Shown: piece after piece, positions 26,629-35,773 of the stretch
Position numbering within the stretch: position 1 is the first letter of the stretch
Layout: the number at the start of each line of letters is the position of its first letter
Source of the DNA: Brevibacterium oceani
GTDB lineage: Bacteria > Actinomycetota > Actinomycetes > Actinomycetales > Brevibacteriaceae
NCBI RefSeq assembly: GCF_013623835.1
Contig: NZ_JABKDE010000008.1
Coordinates: 62,001 to 126,000 of the forward strand
Length of the DNA stretch: 64,000 nt
Reading direction: 5' to 3'
The notes under the pieces: generated by a model
Told to the model about the DNA's origin: nothing
The model's input: the letters and a program-made list of their open reading frames with translations, nothing else
The model's database searches: none
Program-made: the position numbers and the translations under genes

Positions 26629-28415
26629 CAACTCTCCTCATCTTGCTGAAATTCCTCAAGTGCATCGGGCAGGACCATGCCGAAGCTCGCCCCGCCGAGG
26701 TCGGGGTCGTGACCGTCGATGAGCCACACCCGGCCCCCGCCCTTCTCCGCGACCCGGCGGCTGAGCGCGAGACCGATGCCCAGTCCGTGGCCGTCCCCGG
26801 TCCCGGTTCCCGTGGTCAGTCCGATCCCGAAATCCGGCGCCGAGGCGGCCTCCGCCGTCGAGAATCCCTCATCGAAGATCTTCTCCGCCACGTCCGCGTC
26901 GACCCCGTCGCCCGTGTCGGTGACGACCGCGTGGAGTTCGCGTCCCGAGCTGAGCAGCTGCACCACGACGCGTGCACCCGCACTCCCCCGACCCGCGACG
27001 GCCGCGCGGACGGCGTTGTCGATGAGGTTGCCGAGGATGAGTGTGACCGCCTCGGGGTCGCGGACGGTGCCCACGGCCAGGGAATCCGGGGCCACGGACA
27101 GGGTCACCCCCGCCTCGGCGGCCGTCGTTCCCTTCGCCTCGAGGACGGCACGCAGGTACGGGTCGGAGACGAGATCGATGTCCTCGACGGGGGTCGCGAT
27201 CGGCCCGGTGCCGAGGATCGACGACAGATAGGTGTGGGCTTCGTCGGTGGCGCCGGTGTCGACGAGCCCGAGCACGGTGTGCAGCCTGTTGGCGAATTCG
27301 TGGCGCTGAGTGCGCAGGGCCCGAGCCATCGCGGTGACGGACTCGAGCTGGCGGGCCATCGTCAGCATCTGCGTCTCATCGCGCAGGGTCACGACCCCGC
27401 CGACGGACACCCCGTCGCGTTGGACGCGTACGGCCGTGGCGAGCAGGATCCGCTCGCCGATCGTGATCCGCCGCCGCAGCGCGCCTTCGGCCGGGACATC
27501 GGCCATCATCGTGGTGATCTCGTCGGGCACATCAATGTCCTCAGGCACGTCGATGTCGTCGTCGAATTCCCTCGCCGAGGCGGCCTTGACTTTCACGTCG
27601 GCCCGGTCCTTCGCGTCGGCCCGGTCCTGACCGTCGGCCGCACCGAGCAGCTCCTTCGCGTTCGAGTTGCTCAGGGTCAGGGTGCCGTCGGCACTGAAGC
27701 CCAGCACTCCGTCGTCGAGGCCGTGGAGGACGGCTCCCTGGTCGCGGGCCATCTCGGCAAGCTCTTCGGGGCCGACGCCGAGAGTCTCGCGCCGCAGCCT
27801 GCGCCCGAGCATCACCGAGACGACACCGCCGAGCGCCAGCGCGAGCACCGCGACGGTACCCAGCAGGAGCAGCTCGCGACGCAGATCGGCATCGAGCACG
27901 GAGGCGTAGATGCCCACGGAGACCTCACCGACGACGGTCTCGTCATCGGCGGTCGAGTAGATCGGGACCTTCGCCCGCACCGTCTCCCCAAGTGTTCCCG
28001 ACTCATGCGAGATGTTCTCCCGCCCGGCCAGGGCCTCCTCCGGCGAGGTGGAGACGCGGTGACCGATCTTCGACCGGTCGGGGTGGGTGAGCCGGATGCC
28101 GCGGTCGTCGGTGATGACCGCGAAGCTGATGCCCGATCGGGCCCGCAGGTCATCGGTGATCTGCAGCATCGACTCCACGATCTGCTCGTCGGGCTCATCG
28201 GCATGTTCGGCCGAGGCCTTCGTCGCGGCGGCTCGCACATTCGGATCGATCGCCAGGGTGCGGGCAGTCGCCAGTGCTTTGGTCTCGGTCACCTCGGTGA
28301 CGGTGCGCGAGCCCAACCAGGCGAACACGCCGGTGACGAGTGCGAGGATGACGACGACGAGCGCGAGCTGAGAGATCAGCACACGGCGGGAGAACGATCG
28401 TCGGGGGCGGGACAC
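26628..28415 (-). CDS. CitA/DcuS-type sensor histidine kinase
   Basis: 595 aa from GTG 28415; an ATG at 28451 is an alternative and neither has a good ribosome-binding site. TM1 lies at about residues 12-35, then a ~140-residue extracytoplasmic PAS/CACHE-like sensor (ISFAVITDDRGIRLTHPDRSKIG). TM2 lies at about 180-205, then a cytoplasmic PAS. The DHp phospho-His is in RHEFANRLHTVLGLVDTG, and the ATPase has NLIDNAVRAA, DTGDGV and GHGLGIGLAL. The closest theme is CitA/DcuS, which sense external citrate or C4-dicarboxylates. Confidence 0.9.
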   Translation of the reverse strand: MSRPRRSFSRRVLISQLALVVVILALVTGVFAWLGSRTVTEVTETKALATARTLAIDPNVRAAATKASAEHADEPDEQIVESMLQITDDLRARSGISFAVITDDRGIRLTHPDRSKIGHRVSTSPEEALAGRENISHESGTLGETVRAKVPIYSTADDETVVGEVSVGIYASVLDADLRRELLLLGTVAVLALALGGVVSVMLGRRLRRETLGVGPEELAEMARDQGAVLHGLDDGVLGFSADGTLTLSNSNAKELLGAADGQDRADAKDRADVKVKAASAREFDDDIDVPEDIDVPDEITTMMADVPAEGALRRRITIGERILLATAVRVQRDGVSVGGVVTLRDETQMLTMARQLESVTAMARALRTQRHEFANRLHTVLGLVDTGATDEAHTYLSSILGTGPIATPVEDIDLVSDPYLRAVLEAKGTTAAEAGVTLSVAPDSLAVGTVRDPEAVTLILGNLIDNAVRAAVAGRGSAGARVVVQLLSSGRELHAVVTDTGDGVDADVAEKIFDEGFSTAEAASAPDFGIGLTTGTGTGDGHGLGIGLALSRRVAEKGGGRVWLIDGHDPDLGGASFGMVLPDALEEFQQDEES

Positions 28416-28558
28416 GCCGCAAGCGTAGCCGCGTTTGAGCGCAATGCGCAAAAGGTGGTCAACGATCTAAACGCCATCAGTGCGCACAAACGCGCGCGGT
28501 GCGTGATCTGGGCCCTACGGTGTTTCGAGCCTCACATTCGTCTTCGAAGGAGAAGCCC

Positions 28559-30070
28559 GTGCTCGTCATTCTCGGTTTCGCCATGATCATCGTCTTCATG
28601 ACGCTCATCATGACCAAGCGACTCTCACCGATCCTCGCACTCATCCTCGTGCCCACCATCTTCGGCCTCTTCGCCGGGGCCGGCCTGGGCATCGGGGAGA
28701 TGGTCATGGACGCGATCGCCTCGATGTCGTCGACGGCGGCGCTGCTGCTCTTCGCCATCATCTACTTCGGCATCATGATCGACGTCGGCCTCTTCGACAA
28801 GCTCGTCGACTTCATCCTCAAGGTCGCCGGCAATGACCCGGTCAAGGTCGTCCTCGGCACCGCGCTGCTCACCGGCGCGGTCTCCCTCGACGGTGACGGA
28901 TCGACGACCTTCATCGTCGTCACCGCAGCCATGCTGCCGATCTACCAGCGCCTCGAGATGTCGCCGATCGTGCTCACCTGCGTGGCCGGCCTCATCAACG
29001 GCACCCTCAACATCGTCCCGTGGGGCGGACCGACGGCGCGAGCCTCCTCGGCGCTGCAGATCGATGCCAACGAGATCTTCGCCCCGATGGTGCCTTCCCT
29101 CATCGCCGGACTGCTCGTGTGCCTCATCTTCGCGTACCTGCTCGGCATCTCCGAGCGCCGTCGCCTGACCAAGAACGGTGTCGCCTGGGTCGAGGGGCGC
29201 GGCTCGAACCCGCGTAAGGACCTCGTCGGCGCCGTCGCCGGCTCCTCGGCCCACGGTGCGACCGCGGGTGCCTCGGCAACCGGAACCGCGACTGGCAATG
29301 GAACCACCCCGGGAGGCCACGGTGACGGGATCGGCACGGCCGCCTCGGCGACCGGATCCGACGGATCCGCGCTCGACTCAGAATCCGACTCCGAATCGGG
29401 CTCCGGGACGGGCCTGACGAACACGGCCCTCGACCCGAACCGGGCGACCCTGCGACCGAAGCTGTTCTGGTTCAACCTCGGCCTGACGGTGGCCGTGATG
29501 GTCCTGCTCATCGCCGACATCCTGCCGCTGCCGTACCTGTTCATGATCGCCTCGGTCATCGCTCTCATGGTCAACTTCCCGAAGATGAAGGATCAGCAGG
29601 CCGAGCTGGCCAGTCACGCCACTGCGATCATCTCCGTCGTCGCGATGGTCATGGCCGCGGGCGTGCTCACCGGCATCATGTCCGGCACCGGAATGGTCGA
29701 TGCGATGGCCGAATGGCTCGTCGAGGTCATCCCGAACTCGATGGGACCCTACATGGCCGTCATCACCGGCCTGCTGTCGATCCCGATGACGTTCTTCATG
29801 AGCAACGACGCCTTCTACTTCGGCATCCTGCCCGTGCTCACCGAGACCGCCGCCCACTTCGGCATCTCCGCCGCCGATATGGCCCGCGCCTCGATCACCG
29901 GCCAGCCGGTGCACATGCAGTCGCCGCTCGTGCCCGCGATCCTGCTGCTCGTGTCCCTGTCCGGCGTCGAGCTCGGCGACCACCACAAGAAGGTGCTGTG
30001 GCGGGCGCTCATCGTCGCCCTCGTCATGCTCGCCGTGGGTGTCGCCATCGGCGTCATCGGAATCGGCTGA
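28559..30070 (+). CDS. CitMHS-family citrate transporter
   Basis: 503 aa from GTG 28559, with GAAGGAG upstream. The polytopic membrane protein opens VLVILGFAMIIVFMTLIMTKRLSP. It contains the CitMHS marks GDGSTTFIVV, NIVPWGGPTARA and FFMSNDAFYFGILP. CitMHS carriers import metal-citrate complexes with H+. A Gly/Ser/Asp-rich cytoplasmic loop of ~85 residues in the middle is unusually long. It is divergent from the CitA/CitB-type pair and followed after 13 bp by a UspA protein, forming a probable regulon. Confidence 0.92.
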   Translation: MLVILGFAMIIVFMTLIMTKRLSPILALILVPTIFGLFAGAGLGIGEMVMDAIASMSSTAALLLFAIIYFGIMIDVGLFDKLVDFILKVAGNDPVKVVLGTALLTGAVSLDGDGSTTFIVVTAAMLPIYQRLEMSPIVLTCVAGLINGTLNIVPWGGPTARASSALQIDANEIFAPMVPSLIAGLLVCLIFAYLLGISERRRLTKNGVAWVEGRGSNPRKDLVGAVAGSSAHGATAGASATGTATGNGTTPGGHGDGIGTAASATGSDGSALDSESDSESGSGTGLTNTALDPNRATLRPKLFWFNLGLTVAVMVLLIADILPLPYLFMIASVIALMVNFPKMKDQQAELASHATAIISVVAMVMAAGVLTGIMSGTGMVDAMAEWLVEVIPNSMGPYMAVITGLLSIPMTFFMSNDAFYFGILPVLTETAAHFGISAADMARASITGQPVHMQSPLVPAILLLVSLSGVELGDHHKKVLWRALIVALVMLAVGVAIGVIGIG

Positions 30071-30083
30071 ACGGAGACCTGCC

Positions 30084-30545
30084 ATGACTGACCTGTATTC
30101 GACCCCGCACCCCCGCTTCCCCACCCCGAACCTGCGGGTCACGGCCTCTCCGGGCGTCGATTCCGCCGCGGCGACCGTGGTCCTGGCCATGCGCGCCGAT
30201 GCCTCACCCGCGGTGCTCGACCACGCGCTGGCGGCCGCTCACCGCGAGGAGGCTTGCCTGCGCGCGGTCGTGTTCGGAACCGATACGACGACCGCTCTGT
30301 CGGTATCGCCTCTGGCCGAGTGCACCCGGTTGGGTGAGGCCCTCGCCGAGGCGGGGGTCGAGTTCGAGGTCCAGCGAGCCGGATCCGATCCCGCCGAACA
30401 GATCCTCGCCCTGGCCGAGGACCACGACGCAAGGCTCATCGTCATGTCGACCAAACGCCGCTCCCCCGTGGTCAAGCTGCTGCTGGGCTCGAGCGCGCAG
30501 CAGGTCATCCTCGAGGCCGAGTGCCCCGTGCTGCTGGTCAAGTAG
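30084..30545 (+). CDS. Universal stress protein (UspA family)
   Basis: 153 aa from ATG 30084, behind ACGGAGAC. A single UspA-like domain ends LIVMSTKRRSPVVKLLLGSSAQQVILEAECPVLLVK, containing the ATP-binding G-S-S loop. It probably shares a transcript with the citrate transporter and may modulate transport. The stop region is duplicated (see the repeat at 30531-30568). Confidence 0.86.
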   Translation: MTDLYSTPHPRFPTPNLRVTASPGVDSAAATVVLAMRADASPAVLDHALAAAHREEACLRAVVFGTDTTTALSVSPLAECTRLGEALAEAGVEFEVQRAGSDPAEQILALAEDHDARLIVMSTKRRSPVVKLLLGSSAQQVILEAECPVLLVK

Positions 30546-30615
30546 AGGGGCTGCTGGTGAAGTAGAGGTCAGATCCCGCCTCCGGGTGGAGTACGGCGGC
30601 GCGTGGAGTACGGCG
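30531..30615. repeat. Tandem microduplications at the usp 3' end
   Basis: CTGCTGGTCAAGTAGAGG (30531-30548) recurs with one change at 30551-30568, duplicating the usp stop codon. GTGGAGTACGGCG occurs at 30586 and again at 30603. The rest of the 76-bp convergent gap holds nothing recognisable. Confidence 0.85.
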
Positions 30616-30621
30616 TAGGGC

Positions 30622-31836
30622 TCAGATCCCGCCGAGGCCGCGTCCGGGTGAGAGGATACCGCGCGCGTCGCAGTCGTTCTTGAGTTCCTGCAGGCCCTGC
30701 ATGCCCGGCAGCGGACCCCATGCGTCGACGCCGTCCCACACGGTGGCCGGCGCATGGACCAGCCGCGCGGCGACGCGGTGCAGGCCGAAGGAACGCAGGT
30801 GTTCGAGCACCACTCTGGTCGCCACTCCCGGTTCGGTCTCCGGTGCTCCGACGCCGAGTTCGAACCGCCCCACAGCACTCCCCCGCAGCTGCAGCGGATA
30901 GCCGATCGCGTCCTCGAGCCGGGCGGTCGTCTCGAGCAGGTCGGGCAGGAAGTCCGGAGCGATCGACACACCGATCGTCACAGGCACCCCCGCCCGCCTG
31001 CCCCACCACTCCGGACGCGCACAGGCGGTGGCACCGGGGACAGCCTCGACGAGGCGGCCCACCTCGGACTCGACCTGTGCCGTCTCCCCTTCGATGAGGG
31101 CGACGGTCGCGGCCGGCGCTTCGGGCGGGCGTTCGATGACGACCGCATCCGGGACGTGACGGGCCGCGAGGAGGTCGGCGGCCGCCTCGGCGCCGGGGAT
31201 CCAGACGAATCCTTGGGTTTCGGGCCGGGCGGTCAGGCGGATTTCGGCCTCGACGATGATCGCGCGCGTGCCCCACGACCCTGCCATCAGGTCGGGCAGG
31301 TCACGGCCGGTCAGGGCCGGTGAGAGTCCTTCAGCAGTGCGGGCGATCGTGCCGTCGGCGCCGACGGTCGTCACCGCGGCCACGGACTCGGACAGGCGGG
31401 GACGGTGCAGGTGCCGCGGACCGGTCGCAGACGTGGCGATCATCCCGCCGAGGCTGGCTCCGGCCTCGATCCGGTCGACCGGCAGGTCGGGAAGGATCTC
31501 CTGCCCGGAGGCGGCGGCGAGGCGTTCGAGCGCGCTGATCTTCGCTCCCGCGCCGGCACGCAGGGTTCCCTCTGACACGGAACGGTCGGCGGGCACGGAA
31601 CGGCCGCGCGTCTGGGAACGATCGGTCACCTCGGCGTGATCGGCCACCTCGGCGAGGCCGGTCATATCGATGAGCAGCCCGGGGGTCGCTGCCGGAGGAT
31701 TGTCGTCGAAGGCGGTGCCGCCGCCGAAGACGGCGACGGTGCGGTTCTCGGCATGGGCGCGGGCCATGAGCTCGGAAAGCTCGGCGATGCTGTCGGGACT
31801 GGCCAGTCGCGGCAGTTCGTCTGTGGTCCGGCTCAT
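30622..31836 (-). CDS. FAD-binding oxidoreductase (GlcE/GlcD-like)
   Basis: 404 aa from ATG 31836, behind GGAGGTGGGG. An FAD_binding_4 (PCMH-type) domain includes TVAVFGGGTAFDD, LRAGAGAKISALERLAAASGQ and GGMIATSATGPRHLHRPRL. The C-terminal substrate lobe is shorter than in full GlcD. The family oxidises 2-hydroxy acids such as glycolate, and GlcE is the subunit without the Fe-S part. Adjacent malate synthase suggests glycolate-to-glyoxylate metabolism, but this is inference; no glcD or glcF is present. Confidence 0.8.
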   Translation of the reverse strand: MSRTTDELPRLASPDSIAELSELMARAHAENRTVAVFGGGTAFDDNPPAATPGLLIDMTGLAEVADHAEVTDRSQTRGRSVPADRSVSEGTLRAGAGAKISALERLAAASGQEILPDLPVDRIEAGASLGGMIATSATGPRHLHRPRLSESVAAVTTVGADGTIARTAEGLSPALTGRDLPDLMAGSWGTRAIIVEAEIRLTARPETQGFVWIPGAEAAADLLAARHVPDAVVIERPPEAPAATVALIEGETAQVESEVGRLVEAVPGATACARPEWWGRRAGVPVTIGVSIAPDFLPDLLETTARLEDAIGYPLQLRGSAVGRFELGVGAPETEPGVATRVVLEHLRSFGLHRVAARLVHAPATVWDGVDAWGPLPGMQGLQELKNDCDARGILSPGRGLGGI

Positions 31837-31929
31837 CCCCACCTCCGTGTATCCACCCGTCGTCGGCACGTCACTTCCGCGGGTCGGGGTGCGTTCCGCC
31901 CGATGAACGTGTGGTTAGAGCTTAGCGAA

Positions 31930-31975
31930 GAACGCCCCCGAATCGGTGCGCACGGCACAGATTTCGGGGGCGTTC
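31930..31975 (-). terminator. Terminator after malate synthase
   Basis: 13-bp perfect stem GAACGCCCCCGAA / TTCGGGGGCGTTC with a 20-nt loop, between the aceB stop and the FAD-oxidoreductase start. Confidence 0.7.
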
Positions 31976-31996
31976 GGTGTGGTCACCGTTTGCAGG

Positions 31997-33601
31997 TCAG
32001 GGCATGCGGGCGTAGGCCGGCAGGGTGAGGAAGTCGACGTAGTCGGGAGCGATCGCGACCGAGACGAAGGTGTCGGTGGCGTCCTTCCAATCGGCTTCGT
32101 CACCGGGCAGCTTGGCGACCTCCTCGGCGACGATGCGCTCGACGAGGTCCTTCGTGACCGTCTCACCGGTGTCGAGTTCGACTCCGGCATCGAGCCACTG
32201 CCACACCTGCGAGCGTGAGATCTCCGCGGTCGCGGCGTCCTCCATCAGCCCGTGGATGGCGACCGCGCCGTTGCCTTCGAGCCAGGCGCGCAGGTACTGG
32301 ATGCCGACGTTGACGTTCGTCCGCAGGCCCTTCTCCGTCATCGCACCGGGGGTGGCCTTGACGTTGAGGAGGTCCGCGGCGGAGACCTTGACGTCCTCGC
32401 GCTTGTTCTCGATCTGGTTGGCGTTCTCACCCAGGGTCTCGGTGAAGACCTCCTTGCACAGGGCGACCATGCCCGGGTGGGCGACCCACGAACCGTCGAA
32501 GCCCTTGCCTGCTTCACGGGACTTGTCCTCGCGCACCTTGTCGAAGGCGGCCTTGTTCTCGGCCTCGTCCTTCGACGGGATGAACGCGGACATGCCGCCG
32601 ATCGCGTGCGCGCCGCGCTTGTGGCAGGTGCGCACGAGCAGTTCGGTGTAGGCGTCCATGAACGGAACGGTCATGGTCACGTCCGAACGGTCCGGCAGCA
32701 GGTAGTCCGAGCCACGGGCGCGGAAGTTCTTGATCACCGAGAAGATGTAGTCCCAGCGACCGGCGTTGAGTCCGGCGGAGTGCTCGCGCAGTTCGTAGAG
32801 GATCTCCTCCATCTCGAATGCGGCCGGGTAGGTCTCGATGAGCACAGTGGCCCGGATGGTTCCGCGGTCGAGACCGAAGGTGTCCTCAGCGAGCTCAAAG
32901 GCCTGGTTCCACAGGCGCGCTTCGAGGTGGGATTCCATCTTCGGCAGGTAGAAGTAGGGCCCTTTGCCCTTTTCGATCTGGAGCTGCCCGGCAGTGGAGA
33001 AGTACAGGGCGAAGTCGACGAGCGAGCCTGAGGTCTCCTCACCGTCGATGAGGATGTGCTTCTCCGGCATGTGCCAGCCGCGGGGGCGGACGACGATGGT
33101 CGGCAGCTCCTCATCCGGGGCCAGAGTGTAGGACTTGCCCTCGGGCGAGGTGAAGTCGATCTCGCGGTTGAGCGAGTCGAGCAGATTGAGCTGACCCTGA
33201 ATGACCGAATCCCACTGCGGAGTGTTCGCGTCCTCCTGGTCGGCCAGCCACACCTTCGCCCCCGAGTTCAGGGCGTTGATCGTCATCTTCTTGTACGTCG
33301 GCCCGGTCATCTCCACTCGGCGGTCCTCGAGGCCGGGAGCCGGGGGTGCGACCTGCCATGTCGGATCGTTGCGGATGTCGGCGGTCTCTTCGAGGAAGTC
33401 GAGGTCGGCGCCGGCGGCGATCTCTGCCTGACGGACCTTGCGTGCTTCGAGGCGATTGAGCCTCTCGCCGTTGAGCTTCCGGTGCAGTTCGACGATGAGC
33501 TCGAGAGCTCGCGGGGTGAGGACCTTCTCAGCCCCGTCCGGCAGCTCACCGGTGATCTCCATCCCGGCGGGGATGTCCAGGTTTTCGATATGAGCGGTCA
33601 T
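31997..33601 (-). CDS. aceB: Malate synthase A
   Basis: 534 aa, the length of the short AceB class. Condenses glyoxylate with acetyl-CoA in the glyoxylate shunt. The family signature REHSAGLNAGRWDYIF is complete, and ETYPAAFEMEEILYEL precedes it. The C-terminal WQWLDAGVELDTGE is typical. No isocitrate lyase gene lies in the window. The upstream region has a near-palindrome GTGAA-N8-TTCAC (33707-33724) that could bind a catabolite regulator. Confidence 0.96.
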   Translation of the reverse strand: MTAHIENLDIPAGMEITGELPDGAEKVLTPRALELIVELHRKLNGERLNRLEARKVRQAEIAAGADLDFLEETADIRNDPTWQVAPPAPGLEDRRVEMTGPTYKKMTINALNSGAKVWLADQEDANTPQWDSVIQGQLNLLDSLNREIDFTSPEGKSYTLAPDEELPTIVVRPRGWHMPEKHILIDGEETSGSLVDFALYFSTAGQLQIEKGKGPYFYLPKMESHLEARLWNQAFELAEDTFGLDRGTIRATVLIETYPAAFEMEEILYELREHSAGLNAGRWDYIFSVIKNFRARGSDYLLPDRSDVTMTVPFMDAYTELLVRTCHKRGAHAIGGMSAFIPSKDEAENKAAFDKVREDKSREAGKGFDGSWVAHPGMVALCKEVFTETLGENANQIENKREDVKVSAADLLNVKATPGAMTEKGLRTNVNVGIQYLRAWLEGNGAVAIHGLMEDAATAEISRSQVWQWLDAGVELDTGETVTKDLVERIVAEEVAKLPGDEADWKDATDTFVSVAIAPDYVDFLTLPAYARMP

Positions 33602-33832
33602 CGCTGGTTCTCCTTAGTCAGCACCGCAGTGCTGCGTCCTTGTCCGCACCAACTGGTGCGTCCGTGTTCGCTGGTCAACGGGGTTTGGCCTGCGAACTTC
33701 CACATCGTGAAAATGTTTGTTCACACGACGAAAGACTATGAGGTGATGAACGTCTCGTCAAACCCTATCCCGGATTCGAGACGGCATGTCGAACGTGGTG
33801 GCCGTCGGGGTGCGGGCTGCTCAGACCGAGGA

Positions 33833-33900
33833 TGTCTCCTGCGGGTGGATCCACCGCGGAAATCAGCGAGACATCGAGGCGGATCCACCCGCAGGAGACA
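33833..33900. repeat. Large palindrome, 20-bp perfect arms
   Basis: TGTCTCCTGCGGGTGGATCC and its exact complement flank a 28-nt centre. It occurs once in this window, 33 bp from the family A repeat copy 2. Function unknown; a mobile-element footprint or transcription barrier is possible. Confidence 0.85.
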
Positions 33901-33933
33901 CGTGTCGCACCGGGACCAGCCCCGGAAACGCCA

Positions 33934-33997
33934 ACAGCTCGGTGAACCTGCACGGGCTTGGTGCAGGGACCAAGCTAGTGCAGGTTCACCGAGCTGT
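33934..33997. repeat. Nested palindromic repeat, family A copy 2
   Basis: Outer 20-bp perfect arms ACAGCTCGGTGAACCTGCAC enclose an inner 7-bp hairpin GCTTGGT/ACCAAGC (33956-33975). It matches copy 1 at 25860 except for a T:A to C:G swap in both arms and small core changes. It lies 76 bp after the rnj stop and may end that transcript. Confidence 0.88.
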
Positions 33998-34072
33998 AAA
34001 TGCATCGGCGCTCGCGCGGGATCGTTCCGCGCTGCGACACGCAGCAGTTCAGGGACTCAGAAACTCTGAACC

Positions 34073-35773
34073 TCAGACGATGACGACCATCGGGACGATC
34101 ATCGGCTTGCGACGCAGCTTCGAGGACACCCAGCGGCCGATGGTGCGGCGCACGACCTGCTGGAGCTGGTACTGGTCGGTGGTGCCGTCACGGAGGGCAT
34201 CCTCGACGGCCTTCTTCACCTTCGGCACGATCGAGTCGAAGACGTCGTCGGATTCGGCGACACCGCGGGCGTGGATCTCGGGGCCGGCGATGAGCGACTT
34301 CGTCTGCGAGTTCACGGCCATGAAGATCGTCACGAAGCCCTCACCGGACAGCACGAGGCGGTCCTTGAGGTCGGCCTCGGTGATCTCACCGACCGACGAT
34401 CCGTCGACGAAGACGTAGTTGCAGTCGACGGCGCCAACGACCTCGGCGTGACCGTCCTTGAGGTCGACGACCCAGCCGTCATCGGCAAGCACGATGTTGT
34501 CCGGATCGACGCCGGTCGCCTCGGCGTGACGGCCGTTGGCCAGCAGGTGGCGCCATTCGCCGTGGACGGGCATGACTCCGCGCGGCTTGACGATGTTGTA
34601 GCAGTAGAGCAGCTCGCCGCCGGAGGCATGACCGGAGACGTGGATCTTCGCATCAGCCTTCGAGATCACGCGGGCGCCGAGGCGCATCAGGCCGTTGATG
34701 ACCTTGAACACGGAGTTCTCGTTGCCGGGGATGAGCGAGGAGGCGAGGATGACGGTGTCGCCGTCGCCGACCTCGACGCGGTGGTTGCGGTTGGCCATCC
34801 GCGACAGGGCGGCCATCGGCTCTCCCTGCGAACCGGTGCACATGAGGACGATCTGGTCCTCGGGGTAGTCGTCGACCTTCTTGATGTCGATGATCGACCC
34901 CTGCGGCACGTTGAGGTAGCCGAGGTCTTCGGCGATCTTCATGTTCCGCACCATGGAGCGGCCGACGAGGGCGACCTTGCGGCCGTGGGCGTTGGCCGCG
35001 TTGAGCACCTGCTGGACGCGGTGGACGTGGGAGGAGAAGGAGGCGACGATGATGCGGCGTTCGGCGGTGCCGAAGAGGTTCTCGAGCACGGGCCCGATGT
35101 CCTTCTCCAGCGCGGTGAAGCCGGGGACCTCGGCGTTCGTCGAGTCCGTCATGAACAGGTCCACGCCCTCTTCGCCGAGGCGGGCGAAGGCACGCAGGTC
35201 CGTGATCCGGCCGTCGAGCGGCAGCTGGTCCATCTTGAAGTCGCCGGTGTGGAGGATATTGCCGGCGCCGGTGCGGATGAACACGGCCAGGGCGTCGGGG
35301 ATCGAGTGGTTGACGGCGACGAACTCGAGGTCGAAGGGACCGAGCTGGTCGAGATCGTCCTCACGCACCACGCGCGTGATCGGCTTGATCCGGTGTTCCT
35401 TGAGCTTGGCCTCGATGAGGGCGATCGTCAGCTTCGAGCCGAGGATCGGAATATCACCTTTGCGGCGCAGCAGGTAGGGCACGGCACCGATGTGGTCTTC
35501 GTGGCCGTGGGTGAGCACGAGGCCGACGATGTCGTCGAGGCGATCGTCGAGGTACGAGAAGTCGGGAAGGATGAGGTCGACGCCGGGCTGGTCCTCTTCG
35601 GGGAAGAGGACGCCGCAGTCGACGATGAGGAGTTTGCCGTGGTATTCGAACACGGTCATATTGCGCCCGACCTCGCCGAGTCCGCCGAGCGCGACGATGC
35701 GAACGGCTTCCTTGTCCATCTTCGGCGGACGGGACAGTTCTTGGGTCAATGCATTATTCACTGAGGTAACCAC
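34073..35773 (-). CDS. rnj: Ribonuclease J
   Basis: 566 aa metallo-beta-lactamase/beta-CASP nuclease of RNA decay and rRNA maturation. Metal motif HGHEDHIGAVPYLL lies near residue 85. GDFKMDQLPLDG, MCTGSQGEP and SGHASGGEL are the beta-CASP marks. GTG 35773 overlaps dapA by 20 bp; GTG 35761 sits 11 nt after AGGAG and may be the true start. The dapA-rnj order is standard in actinobacteria. Confidence 0.95.
   Translation of the reverse strand: MVTSVNNALTQELSRPPKMDKEAVRIVALGGLGEVGRNMTVFEYHGKLLIVDCGVLFPEEDQPGVDLILPDFSYLDDRLDDIVGLVLTHGHEDHIGAVPYLLRRKGDIPILGSKLTIALIEAKLKEHRIKPITRVVREDDLDQLGPFDLEFVAVNHSIPDALAVFIRTGAGNILHTGDFKMDQLPLDGRITDLRAFARLGEEGVDLFMTDSTNAEVPGFTALEKDIGPVLENLFGTAERRIIVASFSSHVHRVQQVLNAANAHGRKVALVGRSMVRNMKIAEDLGYLNVPQGSIIDIKKVDDYPEDQIVLMCTGSQGEPMAALSRMANRNHRVEVGDGDTVILASSLIPGNENSVFKVINGLMRLGARVISKADAKIHVSGHASGGELLYCYNIVKPRGVMPVHGEWRHLLANGRHAEATGVDPDNIVLADDGWVVDLKDGHAEVVGAVDCNYVFVDGSSVGEITEADLKDRLVLSGEGFVTIFMAVNSQTKSLIAGPEIHARGVAESDDVFDSIVPKVKKAVEDALRDGTTDQYQLQQVVRRTIGRWVSSKLRRKPMIVPMVVIV

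Larger units (their letters stand above)
33602..34072. other. Gene-free interval with two large palindromes
   Basis: 471 bp between the aceB start and the rnj stop. The left ~140 bp is the aceB promoter side. The right half holds the palindromes at 33833-33900 and 33934-33997. No credible coding frame was found; the short open frames merely translate the repeats. Confidence 0.7.

Noticed and set aside
33720..34010. Small proteins read from the rnj-aceB gap
   Set aside because: These frames simply translate the palindromic repeats on both strands and have no start signals.
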